Of a DNA stretch of 18,764 bases, positions 7,094 to 15,001 are shown in pieces. Within the stretch, counting starts at the first letter, position 1, and every line of letters begins with the position of its first letter. Made by a program: the position numbers and the translations under genes. The notes beneath the pieces are model-generated. The model was not told the DNA's origin. It did no database searches and saw only the letters and a program-made list of their open reading frames with translations. The stretch is from assembly GCA_017547265.1 (NCBI GenBank), contig JAFYQC010000152.1:1-18764 (forward strand), written 5' to 3'. This DNA is from Kiritimatiellia bacterium (lineage in GTDB: Bacteria; Verrucomicrobiota; Kiritimatiellia; RFP12; UBA1067).

Positions 7094-8461
7094 ATGATAA
7101 ATATCTCAGAAGTTCTTGAGACGAACCGGATGATTCTCGAGGAGAACCTCGATGTCCGGACGATCACGATGGGCATCTCGCTGCTAGACTGCGCGGACTC
7201 ATCCGTCAAGAAGACGTGCGACAAGATCTACGCGAAGATAACGCATCTTGCTAAAGATCTCGTGAAGACAGGCGACGACATCGGCCGCGAGTTCGGCGTC
7301 CCCGTCGTCAACAAGCGCGTTTCCATCACGCCCGCAGCAATCGTCGGCTCGTCCTGCTGCAAGAAGCCGTCCGACTTCGTGAAGATCGCGAAGACGCTAG
7401 ACCGCGCTGCGAAGAAGCTCGGCATCAACTTCATCGGCGGCTACTCGGCGATTGTCTCGAAGGGAATGACGCCCGCAGACGAACTTCTCATCCGTTCGAT
7501 TCCCGCCGCGATGGCCGCGACCGAGCGCGTCTGCTCGTCCGTCAACGTCGGCTCGACAAAGACCGGCATCGACATGGACGCCGTGCGGCTCATGGGAGAG
7601 ATCGTGAAGGAGACGGCTGAGAAGACGAAGAGCCGCGGTTCGATCGGCTGCGCGAAGCTCGTCGTTCTCTGCAACGCTCCCGACGACAATCCCTTCATGG
7701 CCGGTGCGTTCCACGGCGTGAGCGAAGCGGACGCAGTCATCAACGTTGGCGTCTCGGGACCTGGTGTCGTCAACCACGTGCTGCGGCACACTTGCCGCGG
7801 AGTCGGCTTCGAGACGCTTTGCGAGACGATAAAGAAAACGGCATTCAAGATCACGCGCGTCGGCCAGCTCGTCGCGCAGGAGGCGTCGAAGCGTCTCGGC
7901 GTTCCGTTTGGAATCATCGACCTCTCGCTCGCGCCGACGCCGGCGATCGGCGACTCGGTTGCAGATATCCTAAAGGAGATCGGTCTCGAAGAACCAGGCG
8001 CGCCAGGAACGACTGCCGCGCTCGCGCTTCTAAACGACCAGGTGAAGAAGGGCGGCGTTATGGCGAGCTCCTACGTCGGCGGACTTTCGGGCGCATTCAT
8101 TCCCGTCTCCGAAGACCAGGGTATGATCGACGCGGTGAACGCCGGCGCTCTCACCATCGAGAAGCTCGAGGCGATGACGTGCGTCTGCTCCGTAGGTCTC
8201 GACATGATCGCCGTTCCCGGCTCGACTTCCGCTGCGACGATCTCCGGAATAATCGCCGACGAAGCGGCGATCGGAATGGTCAACCAGAAGACGACCGCGG
8301 TGAGAATCATTCCCGTCGCAGGGAAGAAGGTCGGCGACTCTGTGGAGTTCGGCGGACTTCTCGGCCACGCGCCGGTGATGAGGGTGTCGAAGTTCTCGTG
8401 CGAGAAGATGATCGCGCGCAAGGGTCGCATCCCCGCGCCGATCCATTCGTTTAAGAACTAA
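7094..8461 (+). CDS. UPF0210 / DUF711 (PFL-like) protein
   Basis: The 455 residues match the usual length (about 450) of the UPF0210 family, of which pneumococcal SP_0239 is a structurally known member as I recall. Family-typical stretches include [88 protein letters not shown] and [20 protein letters not shown]. It is predicted to be cytoplasmic. The reaction is not known; the pairing with an ACT-domain protein suggests control by a small molecule, which is inference. The start is the ATG at 7094 with a weak GGAA at 7085-7088. The protein is complete and shows none of the in-frame repeats found in later genes. Confidence 0.92.
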   Translation: MINISEVLETNRMILEENLDVRTITMGISLLDCADSSVKKTCDKIYAKITHLAKDLVKTGDDIGREFGVPVVNKRVSITPAAIVGSSCCKKPSDFVKIAKTLDRAAKKLGINFIGGYSAIVSKGMTPADELLIRSIPAAMAATERVCSSVNVGSTKTGIDMDAVRLMGEIVKETAEKTKSRGSIGCAKLVVLCNAPDDNPFMAGAFHGVSEADAVINVGVSGPGVVNHVLRHTCRGVGFETLCETIKKTAFKITRVGQLVAQEASKRLGVPFGIIDLSLAPTPAIGDSVADILKEIGLEEPGAPGTTAALALLNDQVKKGGVMASSYVGGLSGAFIPVSEDQGMIDAVNAGALTIEKLEAMTCVCSVGLDMIAVPGSTSAATISGIIADEAAIGMVNQKTTAVRIIPVAGKKVGDSVEFGGLLGHAPVMRVSKFSCEKMIARKGRIPAPIHSFKN

Positions 8462-8464
8462 ATT

Positions 8465-8518
8465 GGTAGGGGCGTCTCTCCGAGACGCCCGCGGGCGCGT
8501 CGGAGACACGCCCCTACC
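8465..8518. repeat. GGTAGGG palindromic element, full 54-nt form, intergenic
   Basis: The complete double-hairpin form: GGTAGGG, hairpin GGCGTCT-CTCC-GAGACGCC, central GCGGGC, second hairpin, CCCTACC. It begins 4 bp after the UPF0210 stop. It could act as a transcription barrier, but there is no T-tract after it. Confidence 0.9.
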
Positions 8519-8548
8519 GGAAAAGGATAAACTTAAGAGCTATGGATT

Positions 8549-8576
8549 TTAGCCACAAAGAACACTAAGGGAATAA
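8549..8576 (+). repeat. CCACAAAGAACACTAAGGG-type repeat carrying the ribosome binding site
   Basis: The stretch resembles a widely dispersed bacterial repeat (CCACAAAGAACACAAAG; from memory). Its end supplies AAGGGA at 8567-8572, 8 nt before the ATG of the SGNH hydrolase. A nine-codon ORF beginning ATG 8542 reads through it and stops before the gene. Only one copy is in this window. Confidence 0.4.
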
Positions 8577-8580
8577 AGAA

Positions 8581-10053
8581 ATGAAGAAGACAATTGTGAC
8601 TATCGCTGCGGCGATCGGCGCCGCGTCTGCGTTCGCGACAATTCGCGCCGTCTCGCACGACATGTATGGCGGCAAGGCAAACGGCTGGCAGATGCAGCGC
8701 CACGCCGAGAAGATGTGCGTCGTTACGAACGGCGGCGCTAAGGTCGTCTTCATCGGCGATTCAATCACGCACTTCTGGGAAAGCAACGGCAAGGAGCAGC
8801 TTGCGAAATACTTCTCCGAGGGAGACATGAAGATGCTCGATCTCGGCATTTCCGCAGACCGCACCGAGCACGTCCTCTGGCGCCTCAACGAAGGCAAGGA
8901 GCTTGACGGCTACGAGGCGAAGTGCATCCTTCTCATGATCGGCACGAACAACACCGGTCACTTCCCGATTGAGAAGGAAGCCCCTGGCGACACCATTCTC
9001 GGCATACGCGAGATACTGAGGACGATCCGCGCGAAGCAGCCGAAGGCGACGGTCGTCCTCACGGCGATCTTCCCGCGCGGCGCGGCGGCGGACGACTGGC
9101 TGCGCTTCCGCAACGACGTCGTGAACCGGGAGATCCAGAAGTTCGCCGACGGCAAGACGATCTTCTGGTGCGACTTCACGGACCAGTTCCTGACGGCGGA
9201 CGGACGCCTCTCGCCCGAGGTCTTCCCCGACCGTCTCCACCCGAACGCCTTCGGCTACGAGATCTGGCACGCCGCGGTGAAGCCCTACATCGACTACGCG
9301 CTCTCCGACGGAAAGCTCCCCGCGCCCGCCAACCGCTACGCGCAGCACGTGAACGCGCGCGTCTTCCGCGTCGACCAGAAGCACACCGTCTTCCCCGCCT
9401 CGCGCATCCTCTCCGAGGGCTACGGCGCGCACGACTGGTGGCTCGACCGCCTTCTCGCCAAGCGCAACCAGATCGCCGATTCGAAGGGCGAGATCGACCT
9501 CGTCTTCTTCGGCGACTCGATCACGCACAACTGGGAGAACCAGGGCAAGGAGTCGCTCGCGGAACTCCGCAAGACGTATTCCGTGCTCGACATCGGCTAC
9601 TCCGGCGACCGGACCGAGAACCTCGTCTGGCGCGCGAAGTTCGGCGGCGAGCTCGACGGCTACAAGGCGAAGTGCGTCATGCTGATGATCGGCACGAACA
9701 ACACGTGGCACCGGATGGACCGGCCCGAGGACATCGCCGCGGGCATCCGCGAGATCCTCGATCTCGTCGCGCAGAAGCAGCCGGACGCGAAGACGCTCCT
9801 CCTGCCGATCTTCCCGTTCGGGGCTTCGCCGGAAGACGCCAAGCGCGTGAACAACGAGAAGGTCAACGCCATCATCAAGGGCTATGCCGACGGCAAGAAG
9901 GTCGTCTGGGTCGATTTCAACGCCAAGTTCCTCGACGCGAAGGGCGACAACGTCGCGCTGATGCCCGACCGCTGCCATCCGAACGCGAAGGGCTACGCCG
10001 AGGTCTGGCTGCCGTCCGTCCTCCCCCACTTCAAGGAAATCTGCGGAAAATGA
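8581..10053 (+). CDS. Exported protein with two tandem SGNH/GDSL hydrolase domains
   Basis: Two complete SGNH hydrolase domains of the platelet-activating-factor acetylhydrolase-like type follow a signal peptide (about residues 1-19, MKKTIVTIAAAIGAASAFA). Domain 1 has nucleophile block GDSITHFW at 59-66, block III GTNNTG near 121 and the Asp-His block DRLHPN at 217-222. Domain 2 has GDSITHNW at 311-318, GTNNTW near 371 and DRCHPN at 463-468. Both keep Ser, Asp and His, so both should be active esterases, probably removing acetyl groups from sugars outside the cytoplasm (inference). The copies are closely similar, also at LDGY.AKC..LMIGTNNT, which points to internal duplication. The 3' half is particularly GC-rich. 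AAGGGA lies 8 nt before the ATG, and the stop overlaps the lactonase gene (ATGA). Confidence 0.9.
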   Translation: MKKTIVTIAAAIGAASAFATIRAVSHDMYGGKANGWQMQRHAEKMCVVTNGGAKVVFIGDSITHFWESNGKEQLAKYFSEGDMKMLDLGISADRTEHVLWRLNEGKELDGYEAKCILLMIGTNNTGHFPIEKEAPGDTILGIREILRTIRAKQPKATVVLTAIFPRGAAADDWLRFRNDVVNREIQKFADGKTIFWCDFTDQFLTADGRLSPEVFPDRLHPNAFGYEIWHAAVKPYIDYALSDGKLPAPANRYAQHVNARVFRVDQKHTVFPASRILSEGYGAHDWWLDRLLAKRNQIADSKGEIDLVFFGDSITHNWENQGKESLAELRKTYSVLDIGYSGDRTENLVWRAKFGGELDGYKAKCVMLMIGTNNTWHRMDRPEDIAAGIREILDLVAQKQPDAKTLLLPIFPFGASPEDAKRVNNEKVNAIIKGYADGKKVVWVDFNAKFLDAKGDNVALMPDRCHPNAKGYAEVWLPSVLPHFKEICGK

Positions 10054-11291
10054 ACGCCATGATCGCCGCGACGGTCTACTGCATCGTCGGATGCAACACG
10101 GGTTCGCCCGACAAGGATGCGCTCAAGGTTCTCGAATGCGACACCGAAACTGGAGCCGCGAAAATCGTGCAGTCGGTCAACGGCTGCGAGGGAACGACAT
10201 ACTACCAGATCTCCAAGGACGGGAAGACTCTCTATTCCGTCTTCGCGGAGAAGGTCGATAACAAGTCGCACGGAGCGCTCGTCAAGTTTGCGCTCGACGG
10301 ACACCGCATTGGCGAGATGACGCGCCTCGCTGGGCTTTCTTGTGAGACGCCGTGCCACGTCGCGCTTTCGCCAGACGAGAGCATCATGTCGGTTGCTGTT
10401 TACTGGTCGGGGATTTACGGAGTGATGGCGCTAGACGAGCGGTGCGCGACTCTTGGTAGGGACGCCTGTCCCCAGGCGTCCGCGGACGGCACGTATCCCC
10501 CGAGCGAAGCGAGCCGCGTAAGCGGTGGCTACAGGGGTGAGTGCCGCCCCTACCTAACGACCGCGGCGCTACCTAACGATGCGGTTGGTCCACGCAAGGA
10601 CCGTCAGCAAAAGGCGTTCGCGCACCAGACGTTCTACACGCCCGACGGTAAACTTATGGGCGTGTGCGACCTCGGCTGCGATCGTGTGAACTTCTACGAC
10701 TACAAGAAGCCGGGCGGACTTGAAAAGCCAGTTATCACGCTAAAGGCCGATCCTGGCGACGGCCCGCGCCATGCGCTCTTCTCGAACGACGGCAAGTTCC
10801 TCTTTGTAGTGAACGAGTTGTCTTCAACGGTGACGAGTTACAAGGTAGCCAAGGGGACGCCAAATTTGGTAGGGGCGTCTTTCCAAGACGCCCGCGGACG
10901 CGTCGGAGACGCGTCCCTACCATTCACCCGCATCGGCAAATGGTCTATGCTGCCAGAGGGCTGCACGCTTAAGGAGACCGAGACGAAGGCCGCGGCGATC
11001 AAGCTGACAGGCGACGGCAAGATCCTCATGGCGTCGAACCGCGGGCACGACTCGATCGCGTTCTATGCAGTGAACGACGACGGTACGCTCACAATGAAGA
11101 ATGTTGCGAAGCTGACCGGCAAGTTCCCGCGCGACTTCGAGCTTATGCCGGGCGAGAAGTTCATGGTCGTCGGGCACAAGATGTCGAACGAGATTCAGGT
11201 GTATGCATTTGACCGCGAGAAGTGCGAGCTTAAAGCCGTCGGCGAGCCGATTCCCTGCTGGCGCCCGCTGTGCTTCAAGTTCCTAAAATAA
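10050..11291 (+). CDS. Lactonase family protein (6-phosphogluconolactonase-like beta-propeller) with two repeat-encoded insertions
   Basis: The 413-residue protein starts at the ATG overlapping the upstream stop (ATGA). An open frame continues upstream to 9168 but lies inside the SGNH gene and is not coding. It shows the seven-bladed propeller blocks of the YkgB/YbhE lactonases: SCETPCHVALSPDESIM, VGPRKDRQQKAFAHQTFYTP, DGPRHALFSNDGKFLFVVNE, AAAIKLTGDGKILMASNRGH and FPRDFELMPGEKFMVVGH. Such enzymes open sugar lactones; the cellular substrate is unclear. Two palindromic elements are read through in frame: residues 136-169 (10455-10554) and 273-291 (10868-10921). Both fall between conserved blades, probably in surface loops, so the protein may still fold. 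No clear signal peptide is visible. Likely co-translated with the hydrolase. Confidence 0.88.
   Translation: MNAMIAATVYCIVGCNTGSPDKDALKVLECDTETGAAKIVQSVNGCEGTTYYQISKDGKTLYSVFAEKVDNKSHGALVKFALDGHRIGEMTRLAGLSCETPCHVALSPDESIMSVAVYWSGIYGVMALDERCATLGRDACPQASADGTYPPSEASRVSGGYRGECRPYLTTAALPNDAVGPRKDRQQKAFAHQTFYTPDGKLMGVCDLGCDRVNFYDYKKPGGLEKPVITLKADPGDGPRHALFSNDGKFLFVVNELSSTVTSYKVAKGTPNLVGASFQDARGRVGDASLPFTRIGKWSMLPEGCTLKETETKAAAIKLTGDGKILMASNRGHDSIAFYAVNDDGTLTMKNVAKLTGKFPRDFELMPGEKFMVVGHKMSNEIQVYAFDREKCELKAVGEPIPCWRPLCFKFLK
10455..10554 (+). repeat. GGTAGGG palindromic element, nested form, in frame in the lactonase gene
   Basis: 100 nt from GGTAGGG to CCTACC, closely matching the 6962-7060 copy, with arm ACGCCT-GTCCCC-AGGCGT and the same nested module. 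It is read in the frame GGT-AGG-GAC and encodes residues 136-169 (GRDACPQASADGTYPPSEAS and onward) without a stop. Confidence 0.92.
10868..10921 (+). repeat. GGTAGGG palindromic element, 54-nt form, in frame in the lactonase gene
   Basis: Full double-hairpin form with arms GGCGTCT-TTCC-AAGACGCC and GGACGCGTC-GGA-GACGCGTCC. It is read in the other open frame (GTA-GGG-GCG) and encodes VGASFQDARGRVGDASLP at residues 273-291. Confidence 0.93.
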
Positions 11292-11339
11292 AAAAACAAG
11301 ATTGGGAAAACAACAAACCTAAAGGTGGTAGTTTAAATT

Positions 11340-11451
11340 TTAACGCAGAGACGCGTAACCGCCGCGCAAGCGGGGCTCGCGATTCGTAGCGAGCCAAGCC
11401 GAACGGAGTGAGTGCCGAGAGACGCGAAGTGCGCAGAGAAAGATAGATACG
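11340..11451 (+). repeat. AACGCAGAG-family repeat, copy 2, split by a nested module
   Basis: It begins TTAACGCAGAGACGCG and resumes with GAGACGCGAAGTGCGCAGAG; the 65 bases between (11355-11419) are a different structured module. A further copy in opposite orientation lies at 11478-11510. Together they fill most of the 244-bp gap before the amidohydrolase gene. Confidence 0.8.
11355..11419 (+). repeat. Nested GTAACCGCC...GAGTGCCGAG module, copy 1
   Basis: It begins GTAACCGCC, has a stem GCTCGC/GCGAGC, and ends CGGAGTGAGTGCCGAG. A second copy in reverse orientation is at 18552-18619, where the corresponding stem is GTTCGC/GCGAAC. The stem changes on both sides between copies. Confidence 0.65.
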
Positions 11452-11477
11452 GAGAAAACTTCAAAGAGCTACAATAC

Positions 11478-11510
11478 TACTCTGCGTCTCTGCGACTCTG
11501 CGTTAAAAAA
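11478..11510 (-). repeat. AACGCAGAG-family repeat, copy 3
   Basis: CTCTGCGTCTCTGCG...GCGTTAAAA, inverted relative to the copy at 11340-11451. It ends 25 bp before the amidohydrolase start. Confidence 0.8.
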
Positions 11511-11535
11511 CAATACCCCAGACGAATAAATTATA

Positions 11536-13317
11536 ATGACGCAGAGAATAGAAAATGGTTTGATTGTTGATGGCTCGGGGAAGCCCGGGTTCTATGGCGA
11601 CATCGTCATTGACGGCGACAAGATCGTCGATATTATTCCTACGGCGTCGCATGGTAGGGACGCGTCTCCGACGCGTCCGCGGACTACCGATCCGCAACAT
11701 GGTAGGGACGCGTCTCCGACGCGTCCGCGGACTACCGATCCGAAGCAAACAACCATCGACGCTACTGGCTGCATTGTAAGTCCAGGCTTCATCGACGCTC
11801 ACGCGCACTCCGACGCATACCTCATTTTCGAGCCAGACGCGCCGTCGAAAATCTCACAAGGCATCACAACCGAAATCAACGGCCAGTGCGGCGGTTCGGT
11901 TGCGCCACGCTACGGCGAAGCTCGTCTCTCCGGCGACTGGTCGACGCTGCTCGGCTCTCGCCTCACATGGCGCTCGCTCGCAGAATACCGCGCAGTCCTC
12001 GAAGCGGCGAAGCCCGCGATAAACACAATTCAATTCGTCGGTCACAACACTCTCCGCTCTTCCGTCGTCGGCTATGCCGGACGCGCTGCGACGAGCGAAG
12101 AACTAAAGGAGATGCAGCGTCTTCTCGCTGAGTCGCTTGACGCCGGCGGCTGGGGTCTCACGACTGGGCTCATCTACCAGCCGGGAAAATACTCGACACC
12201 AGAAGAAGTCGTCGCTCTTGCAAAAGTCGCCGCGGAGCGCGGCGCATTCTACGCAACGCACATGCGCTCAGAGGGTGACAGGATTCTCGAGGCAATTGAC
12301 GAAGTGATCGACCTCGTGCGCGCGACAGGAATACGCGCGGAAGTCTCTCACCTCAAGACGAGCGGCAAGCGCAACTGGCACAAGATCGACGCAGTCCTGG
12401 AGAAGATCGAGAACGCGATTGGCGAAGGGCTTCTTCTCGGAAGCGATCGCTATCCGTTTTGCGCGGCGGGAACTGATCTCGACATTGTTCTTCCCGACTG
12501 GGCGCAGGAAGGCGCCGCGCTCGCGGAGATGGCGCGATTTGCCGATCCCGCGACGAGGGCGAAGATCGTCGCAGAGATCAACGCGTCAGACCGCGACTGG
12601 TCGACGGTAATGATCGGTGGAACATGGAGCGATGCGACAAAGCCATTCAGTGGGAAGACGGTAAAAGAAATTTTGGGTTTGAGATGCGCGATGGGCGACA
12701 TTGTGGGGCCGCATTTGGTAGGGGCGCCTCTCACCCCTCTAGCGACCGCTGACGCGGCTCGCTTCGCTCGGGGGATACGAGGCGCCCGCGGACGCGTCGG
12801 AGACGCGTCCCTACCAAGTGCGTCACCAGGTGAATTGATCTGCCGTATTCTCGAGCTTGACGGCTGCAAGACTGGCGCGTTCTTCTTCGGGATGAGCGAA
12901 GACAACCTCGACAAAATTCTTTCTCGTCCGTGGATCGTTCCTGGGAGCGACGCGTCTCTTCGCGCGCCGTGGGGACCGCTCGGCGCGGACCACCCGCACC
13001 CGCGCGCATACGGCACGATGCCGGAGTTCTACCGCCGCGTGCGCGCGCTCGGTGTTTCGCGCGAAGATGCGATTGCGCGTATGACTTCCGTTCCCGCGCG
13101 GCGCTTCGGCATCGCGCATCGCGGCGTGATCGAGAAGGGCGCGTTTGCCGACATCGCAATCTGGAAGGAAGATGAGTTCTCTTCTTCTGCGACATACGTC
13201 GAGCCGCACAAGTTCTCTCGCGGAGTAAAAGCCGTCCTTGTGAACGGCACGGTGTCGTATACAGAAGGAAAGTTCTCGGGGAACAGAGCTGGAAGATTCT
13301 TGGAAAGAATTGGGTGA
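11536..13317 (+). CDS. D-aminoacylase-like amidohydrolase with repeat-encoded insertions
   Basis: The 593-residue protein resembles N-acyl-D-amino-acid deacylases, metal enzymes of the amidohydrolase superfamily that release D-amino acids from N-acyl forms. It opens with a beta-sandwich strand (IENGLIVDGSGKPGFYGDIV), followed by the metal site PGFIDAHAHSD (His89, His91). Other likely metal or active-site residues are His242 (YATHMRSEGD), His272 (EVSHLKTSG) and Asp472 (GSDASLRAP). It ends with a typical GVIEKGAFADIAIWKED block. The usual length is about 480-530; the excess comes largely from palindromic elements at residues 39-70 (a 16-residue unit repeated) and 394-427. These lie in the N-terminal sandwich and before the ELICRILE helix, away from the metal ligands. 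No Shine-Dalgarno sequence is evident before the ATG. The exact substrate is uncertain. Confidence 0.87.
   Translation: MTQRIENGLIVDGSGKPGFYGDIVIDGDKIVDIIPTASHGRDASPTRPRTTDPQHGRDASPTRPRTTDPKQTTIDATGCIVSPGFIDAHAHSDAYLIFEPDAPSKISQGITTEINGQCGGSVAPRYGEARLSGDWSTLLGSRLTWRSLAEYRAVLEAAKPAINTIQFVGHNTLRSSVVGYAGRAATSEELKEMQRLLAESLDAGGWGLTTGLIYQPGKYSTPEEVVALAKVAAERGAFYATHMRSEGDRILEAIDEVIDLVRATGIRAEVSHLKTSGKRNWHKIDAVLEKIENAIGEGLLLGSDRYPFCAAGTDLDIVLPDWAQEGAALAEMARFADPATRAKIVAEINASDRDWSTVMIGGTWSDATKPFSGKTVKEILGLRCAMGDIVGPHLVGAPLTPLATADAARFARGIRGARGRVGDASLPSASPGELICRILELDGCKTGAFFFGMSEDNLDKILSRPWIVPGSDASLRAPWGPLGADHPHPRAYGTMPEFYRRVRALGVSREDAIARMTSVPARRFGIAHRGVIEKGAFADIAIWKEDEFSSSATYVEPHKFSRGVKAVLVNGTVSYTEGKFSGNRAGRFLERIG
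11650..11745 (+). repeat. Tandem half-elements of the GGTAGGG family, in frame in the amidohydrolase gene
   Basis: Two 48-nt units (11650-11697 and 11698-11745), each starting CATGGTAGGG with hairpin ACGCGTC-TCC-GACGCGT. The second half of the full palindrome is missing. Read as GGT-AGG-GAC, each encodes HGRDASPTRPRTTDP plus Q or K. The units are nearly identical, so the duplication is recent. Confidence 0.93.
12717..12815 (+). repeat. GGTAGGG palindromic element, 99-nt form with nested module in the first loop
   Basis: The first hairpin (GGCGCCTC/GAGGCGCC) has its loop filled by a 48-nt module that is the exact reverse complement of the one in the 6962-7060 copy. The second half is standard. 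It is in frame and encodes residues 394-427 of the amidohydrolase (VGAPLTPLATADAARFARG and onward). Confidence 0.93.
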
Positions 13318-13320
13318 AGT

Positions 13321-13355
13321 TTTTTAACGCAGAGACGCAGAGTACGCAGAGAGGA
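13321..13355 (+). repeat. AACGCAGAG-family repeat, copy 4, supplying a ribosome binding site
   Basis: TTAACGCAGAGACGCAGAG followed by TACGCAGAGAGG. The final GAGAGG (13349-13354) is 10 nt before the ATG of the next gene and is the only Shine-Dalgarno candidate. Confidence 0.8.
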
Positions 13356-13364
13356 ATATAAAAC

Positions 13365-14108
13365 ATGAAAAAGATACCTGTGATAGTTTGGTTGCCGCTT
13401 GTGTTTATCGCAGGCGGGCTTGTCGGTTACTACGGCCCTGCCGAGGAACTGCGTTCGCGTGACGTTCGCGAAAAGGAGGAAAAGGCGAAGCCAAAGTCAA
13501 AGAACGCCTTTGGCTCCTTCACCGAACTAGTCAACATTCCAGAAGTCGCCAAGCGTCCGCGCCGCGTGAAGGACACGGAACCAGCGACGAACACAACCGC
13601 CGTCGCCGGTCGCGTCGGAGACGCGCCCCTACCAGGCGAATCAGCCAGCGGACGCGTCGGAGACGCGCCCCTACCAGAAAAACGCAGGCGCGTCGCGCCA
13701 GAAGATCTTCGCGCGCGCATCGACGAAGCGGCAGAGCTTTGGCGCACGCGCATCGAGATAGCGCGCGCTTCCGCGATCGAGAAACTTGGGCTTGACGACA
13801 AGGGCGCCGAGTCGTTCAACGACGCGATCGAAGACATGAACGCGAAGTTGCGCGAGTCGATACAGATCGTTGCCGATAGAGTCGCGTCCTCCGAGGCGAT
13901 GACGCAAGAGCTCGGCGTCCGTCTTATGGGCGACATCGCGACATCGCTCGCCGAGGCGTATGATGCGATCGGCACTTGCGTCGACGAAGACCATCGCGGC
14001 GAAGTCTCGCGTCTCGAACTCACCAACTTCATCGACCCTTCCGTCGGCGAACCGCTTATCGCCGTCCAGGACAAGCTCGAGGACTTCGGGGAAAGGCCCA
14101 GGAAATGA
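13365..14108 (+). CDS. Membrane-anchored protein of unknown function with repeat-encoded linker
   Basis: I do not recognise this 247-residue protein. One N-terminal membrane segment (about residues 5-23, PVIVWLPLVFIAGGLVGYY) is followed by a charged, disordered-looking region, and then by a helical domain (about 105-225) with LRARIDEAAELWRTRIEIA and EAMTQELGVRLMGDIATSL. The linker contains the phrase GRVGDAPLP twice (residues 82-90 and 96-104), encoded by two half copies of the GGTAGGG palindromic element. The gene overlaps the ABC permease by ATGA, so it is probably part of the same transporter operon, perhaps as an accessory or signalling subunit (inference). Its Shine-Dalgarno sequence appears to come from the dispersed repeat just upstream. 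Confidence 0.75.
   Translation: MKKIPVIVWLPLVFIAGGLVGYYGPAEELRSRDVREKEEKAKPKSKNAFGSFTELVNIPEVAKRPRRVKDTEPATNTTAVAGRVGDAPLPGESASGRVGDAPLPEKRRRVAPEDLRARIDEAAELWRTRIEIARASAIEKLGLDDKGAESFNDAIEDMNAKLRESIQIVADRVASSEAMTQELGVRLMGDIATSLAEAYDAIGTCVDEDHRGEVSRLELTNFIDPSVGEPLIAVQDKLEDFGERPRK
13608..13676 (+). repeat. Two second-half elements of the GGTAGGG family, in frame
   Basis: Copies at 13608-13634 and 13650-13676, 42 nt apart (14 codons), consist only of the second hairpin (CGCGTC-GGA-GACGCG) and the CCCTACCA end. Both are read in the same frame as the second half of the 54-nt copies, giving GRVGDAPLP. Confidence 0.9.
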
Positions 14109-15001
14109 GAACCATCCGCGTTGCGCTGTTCGAGCTCGCCGCCGCGGTGCGTACGCGCCGCGCCATCGTGCTCGTCGCGCTCTATCTCGCCGCGTCCCTT
14201 CTCGGGATGAGCGGCGCGATAACTGCGCTCGGCAAGATGGAAAACCGGCTCGCCGAGATTCTCCAAGTAGAGAAGGTTGAGGGCAAGAGCGGCGTTGTTT
14301 CCGCGGCGCTTTGGAAGTCGAAGCCGTTCCAGCAGCTCGTTCGCAGCGCTGTCGGCGACTCTCTCATCTACGACGACATCGTGGGCAAGCATCCCGCCGA
14401 ACTAATCTACGCGTGGATCGTCTTTCTCGCGGTGCCGCTCTTGACGGTGCTTGTCGCGACGAGGCGCGTTGCGGAGGAAGTGAAGTCGGGCGCTGCGAAG
14501 TACATGCTGCTTCGCGTGACGCGGCTAGAATGGACGCTCGGCAAGTATCTTGGAATTGCGCTGCTGATGCTCGTCGGACTTCTCATAGGAGCGGTAGCGG
14601 CGTGGATAGTCGCGGCGTTCCGTCTCTCGGGCGCGGACATTCCTGCGCTCCTTCCCGCGATGATCGTCTGGTCGTTCAAGGCGTGGTTCCTCTCGCTCGC
14701 GTGGCTTGGCCTCGCGCTTGGAGTTTCGCACCTTTTCAAGTCAGGTGCGAAGGCCGATGCCGTGGCGATACTTCTCATGATCGCCTTCTCGGTTGTGCCT
14801 GCGATCATGAATGCCTTTGGCTCCGCCTGGCTCGGCGGGAAACTGCTCGTGCTCGTTCGCCTCTTCCCGTCGTCGGTGGATGACGCGCTTTGGCGTTCGT
14901 CGTTCATGCCGGTCGCAGCGAGCGCAACATGGCTCGTGATGCTCGGGCTTCTCTATCTTTCAATCGGTCACGCCGTCTTTGCGAGGAGGGATGTCCGATG
15001 A
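14105..15001 (+). CDS. ABC transporter permease (ABC-2 type)
   Basis: A 298-residue integral membrane protein starting at ATG 14105, which overlaps the preceding stop. About six hydrophobic segments are visible: near residues 18-40, 98-118, 142-168, 175-205, 212-235 and 270-293. A larger extracytoplasmic stretch lies between the first two. The layout is that of ABC-2 or ABC-type exporter permeases, where the first long loop is outside and RVAEEVKSGAAKYMLLRVTRLEWTLGKYLG is the cytoplasmic coupling region. It should pair with the ATPase encoded next, whose ATG overlaps this stop. The cargo is unknown; a downstream sensor kinase might suggest stress or drug response, but that is speculation. Confidence 0.82.
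   Translation: MRTIRVALFELAAAVRTRRAIVLVALYLAASLLGMSGAITALGKMENRLAEILQVEKVEGKSGVVSAALWKSKPFQQLVRSAVGDSLIYDDIVGKHPAELIYAWIVFLAVPLLTVLVATRRVAEEVKSGAAKYMLLRVTRLEWTLGKYLGIALLMLVGLLIGAVAAWIVAAFRLSGADIPALLPAMIVWSFKAWFLSLAWLGLALGVSHLFKSGAKADAVAILLMIAFSVVPAIMNAFGSAWLGGKLLVLVRLFPSSVDDALWRSSFMPVAASATWLVMLGLLYLSIGHAVFARRDVR

Noticed and set aside
8465..8518. Intergenic palindrome as an ordinary rho-independent terminator
   Set aside because: There is no T-tract after either hairpin, and the same element is read through inside genes. A weak pausing role remains possible.
8542..8568. Nine-codon ORF (ATG 8542 to TAA) as a regulatory leader peptide of the SGNH gene
   Set aside because: It lies in a common type of dispersed repeat, has no ribosome binding site, and carries no attenuator-like codon run or stem structures.
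8761..10029. A 422-residue open frame on the reverse strand across the SGNH hydrolase gene
   Set aside because: It is a shadow of a GC-rich gene, with repetitive Arg/Asp/Val-rich sequence and no family resemblance, while the forward frame has two complete catalytic domains.
9168..10049. Upstream extension of the lactonase frame into the SGNH gene, which would give a 707-residue protein
   Set aside because: The extension is Arg/Pro-rich out-of-frame translation of the hydrolase; the ATGA overlap at 10050 gives a natural start.
11592..11792. Short reverse-strand frames with GRVGDASLP or GRGASPTRPR phrases
   Set aside because: They arise because the palindrome reads similarly on both strands; the host genes on the + strand explain these regions.
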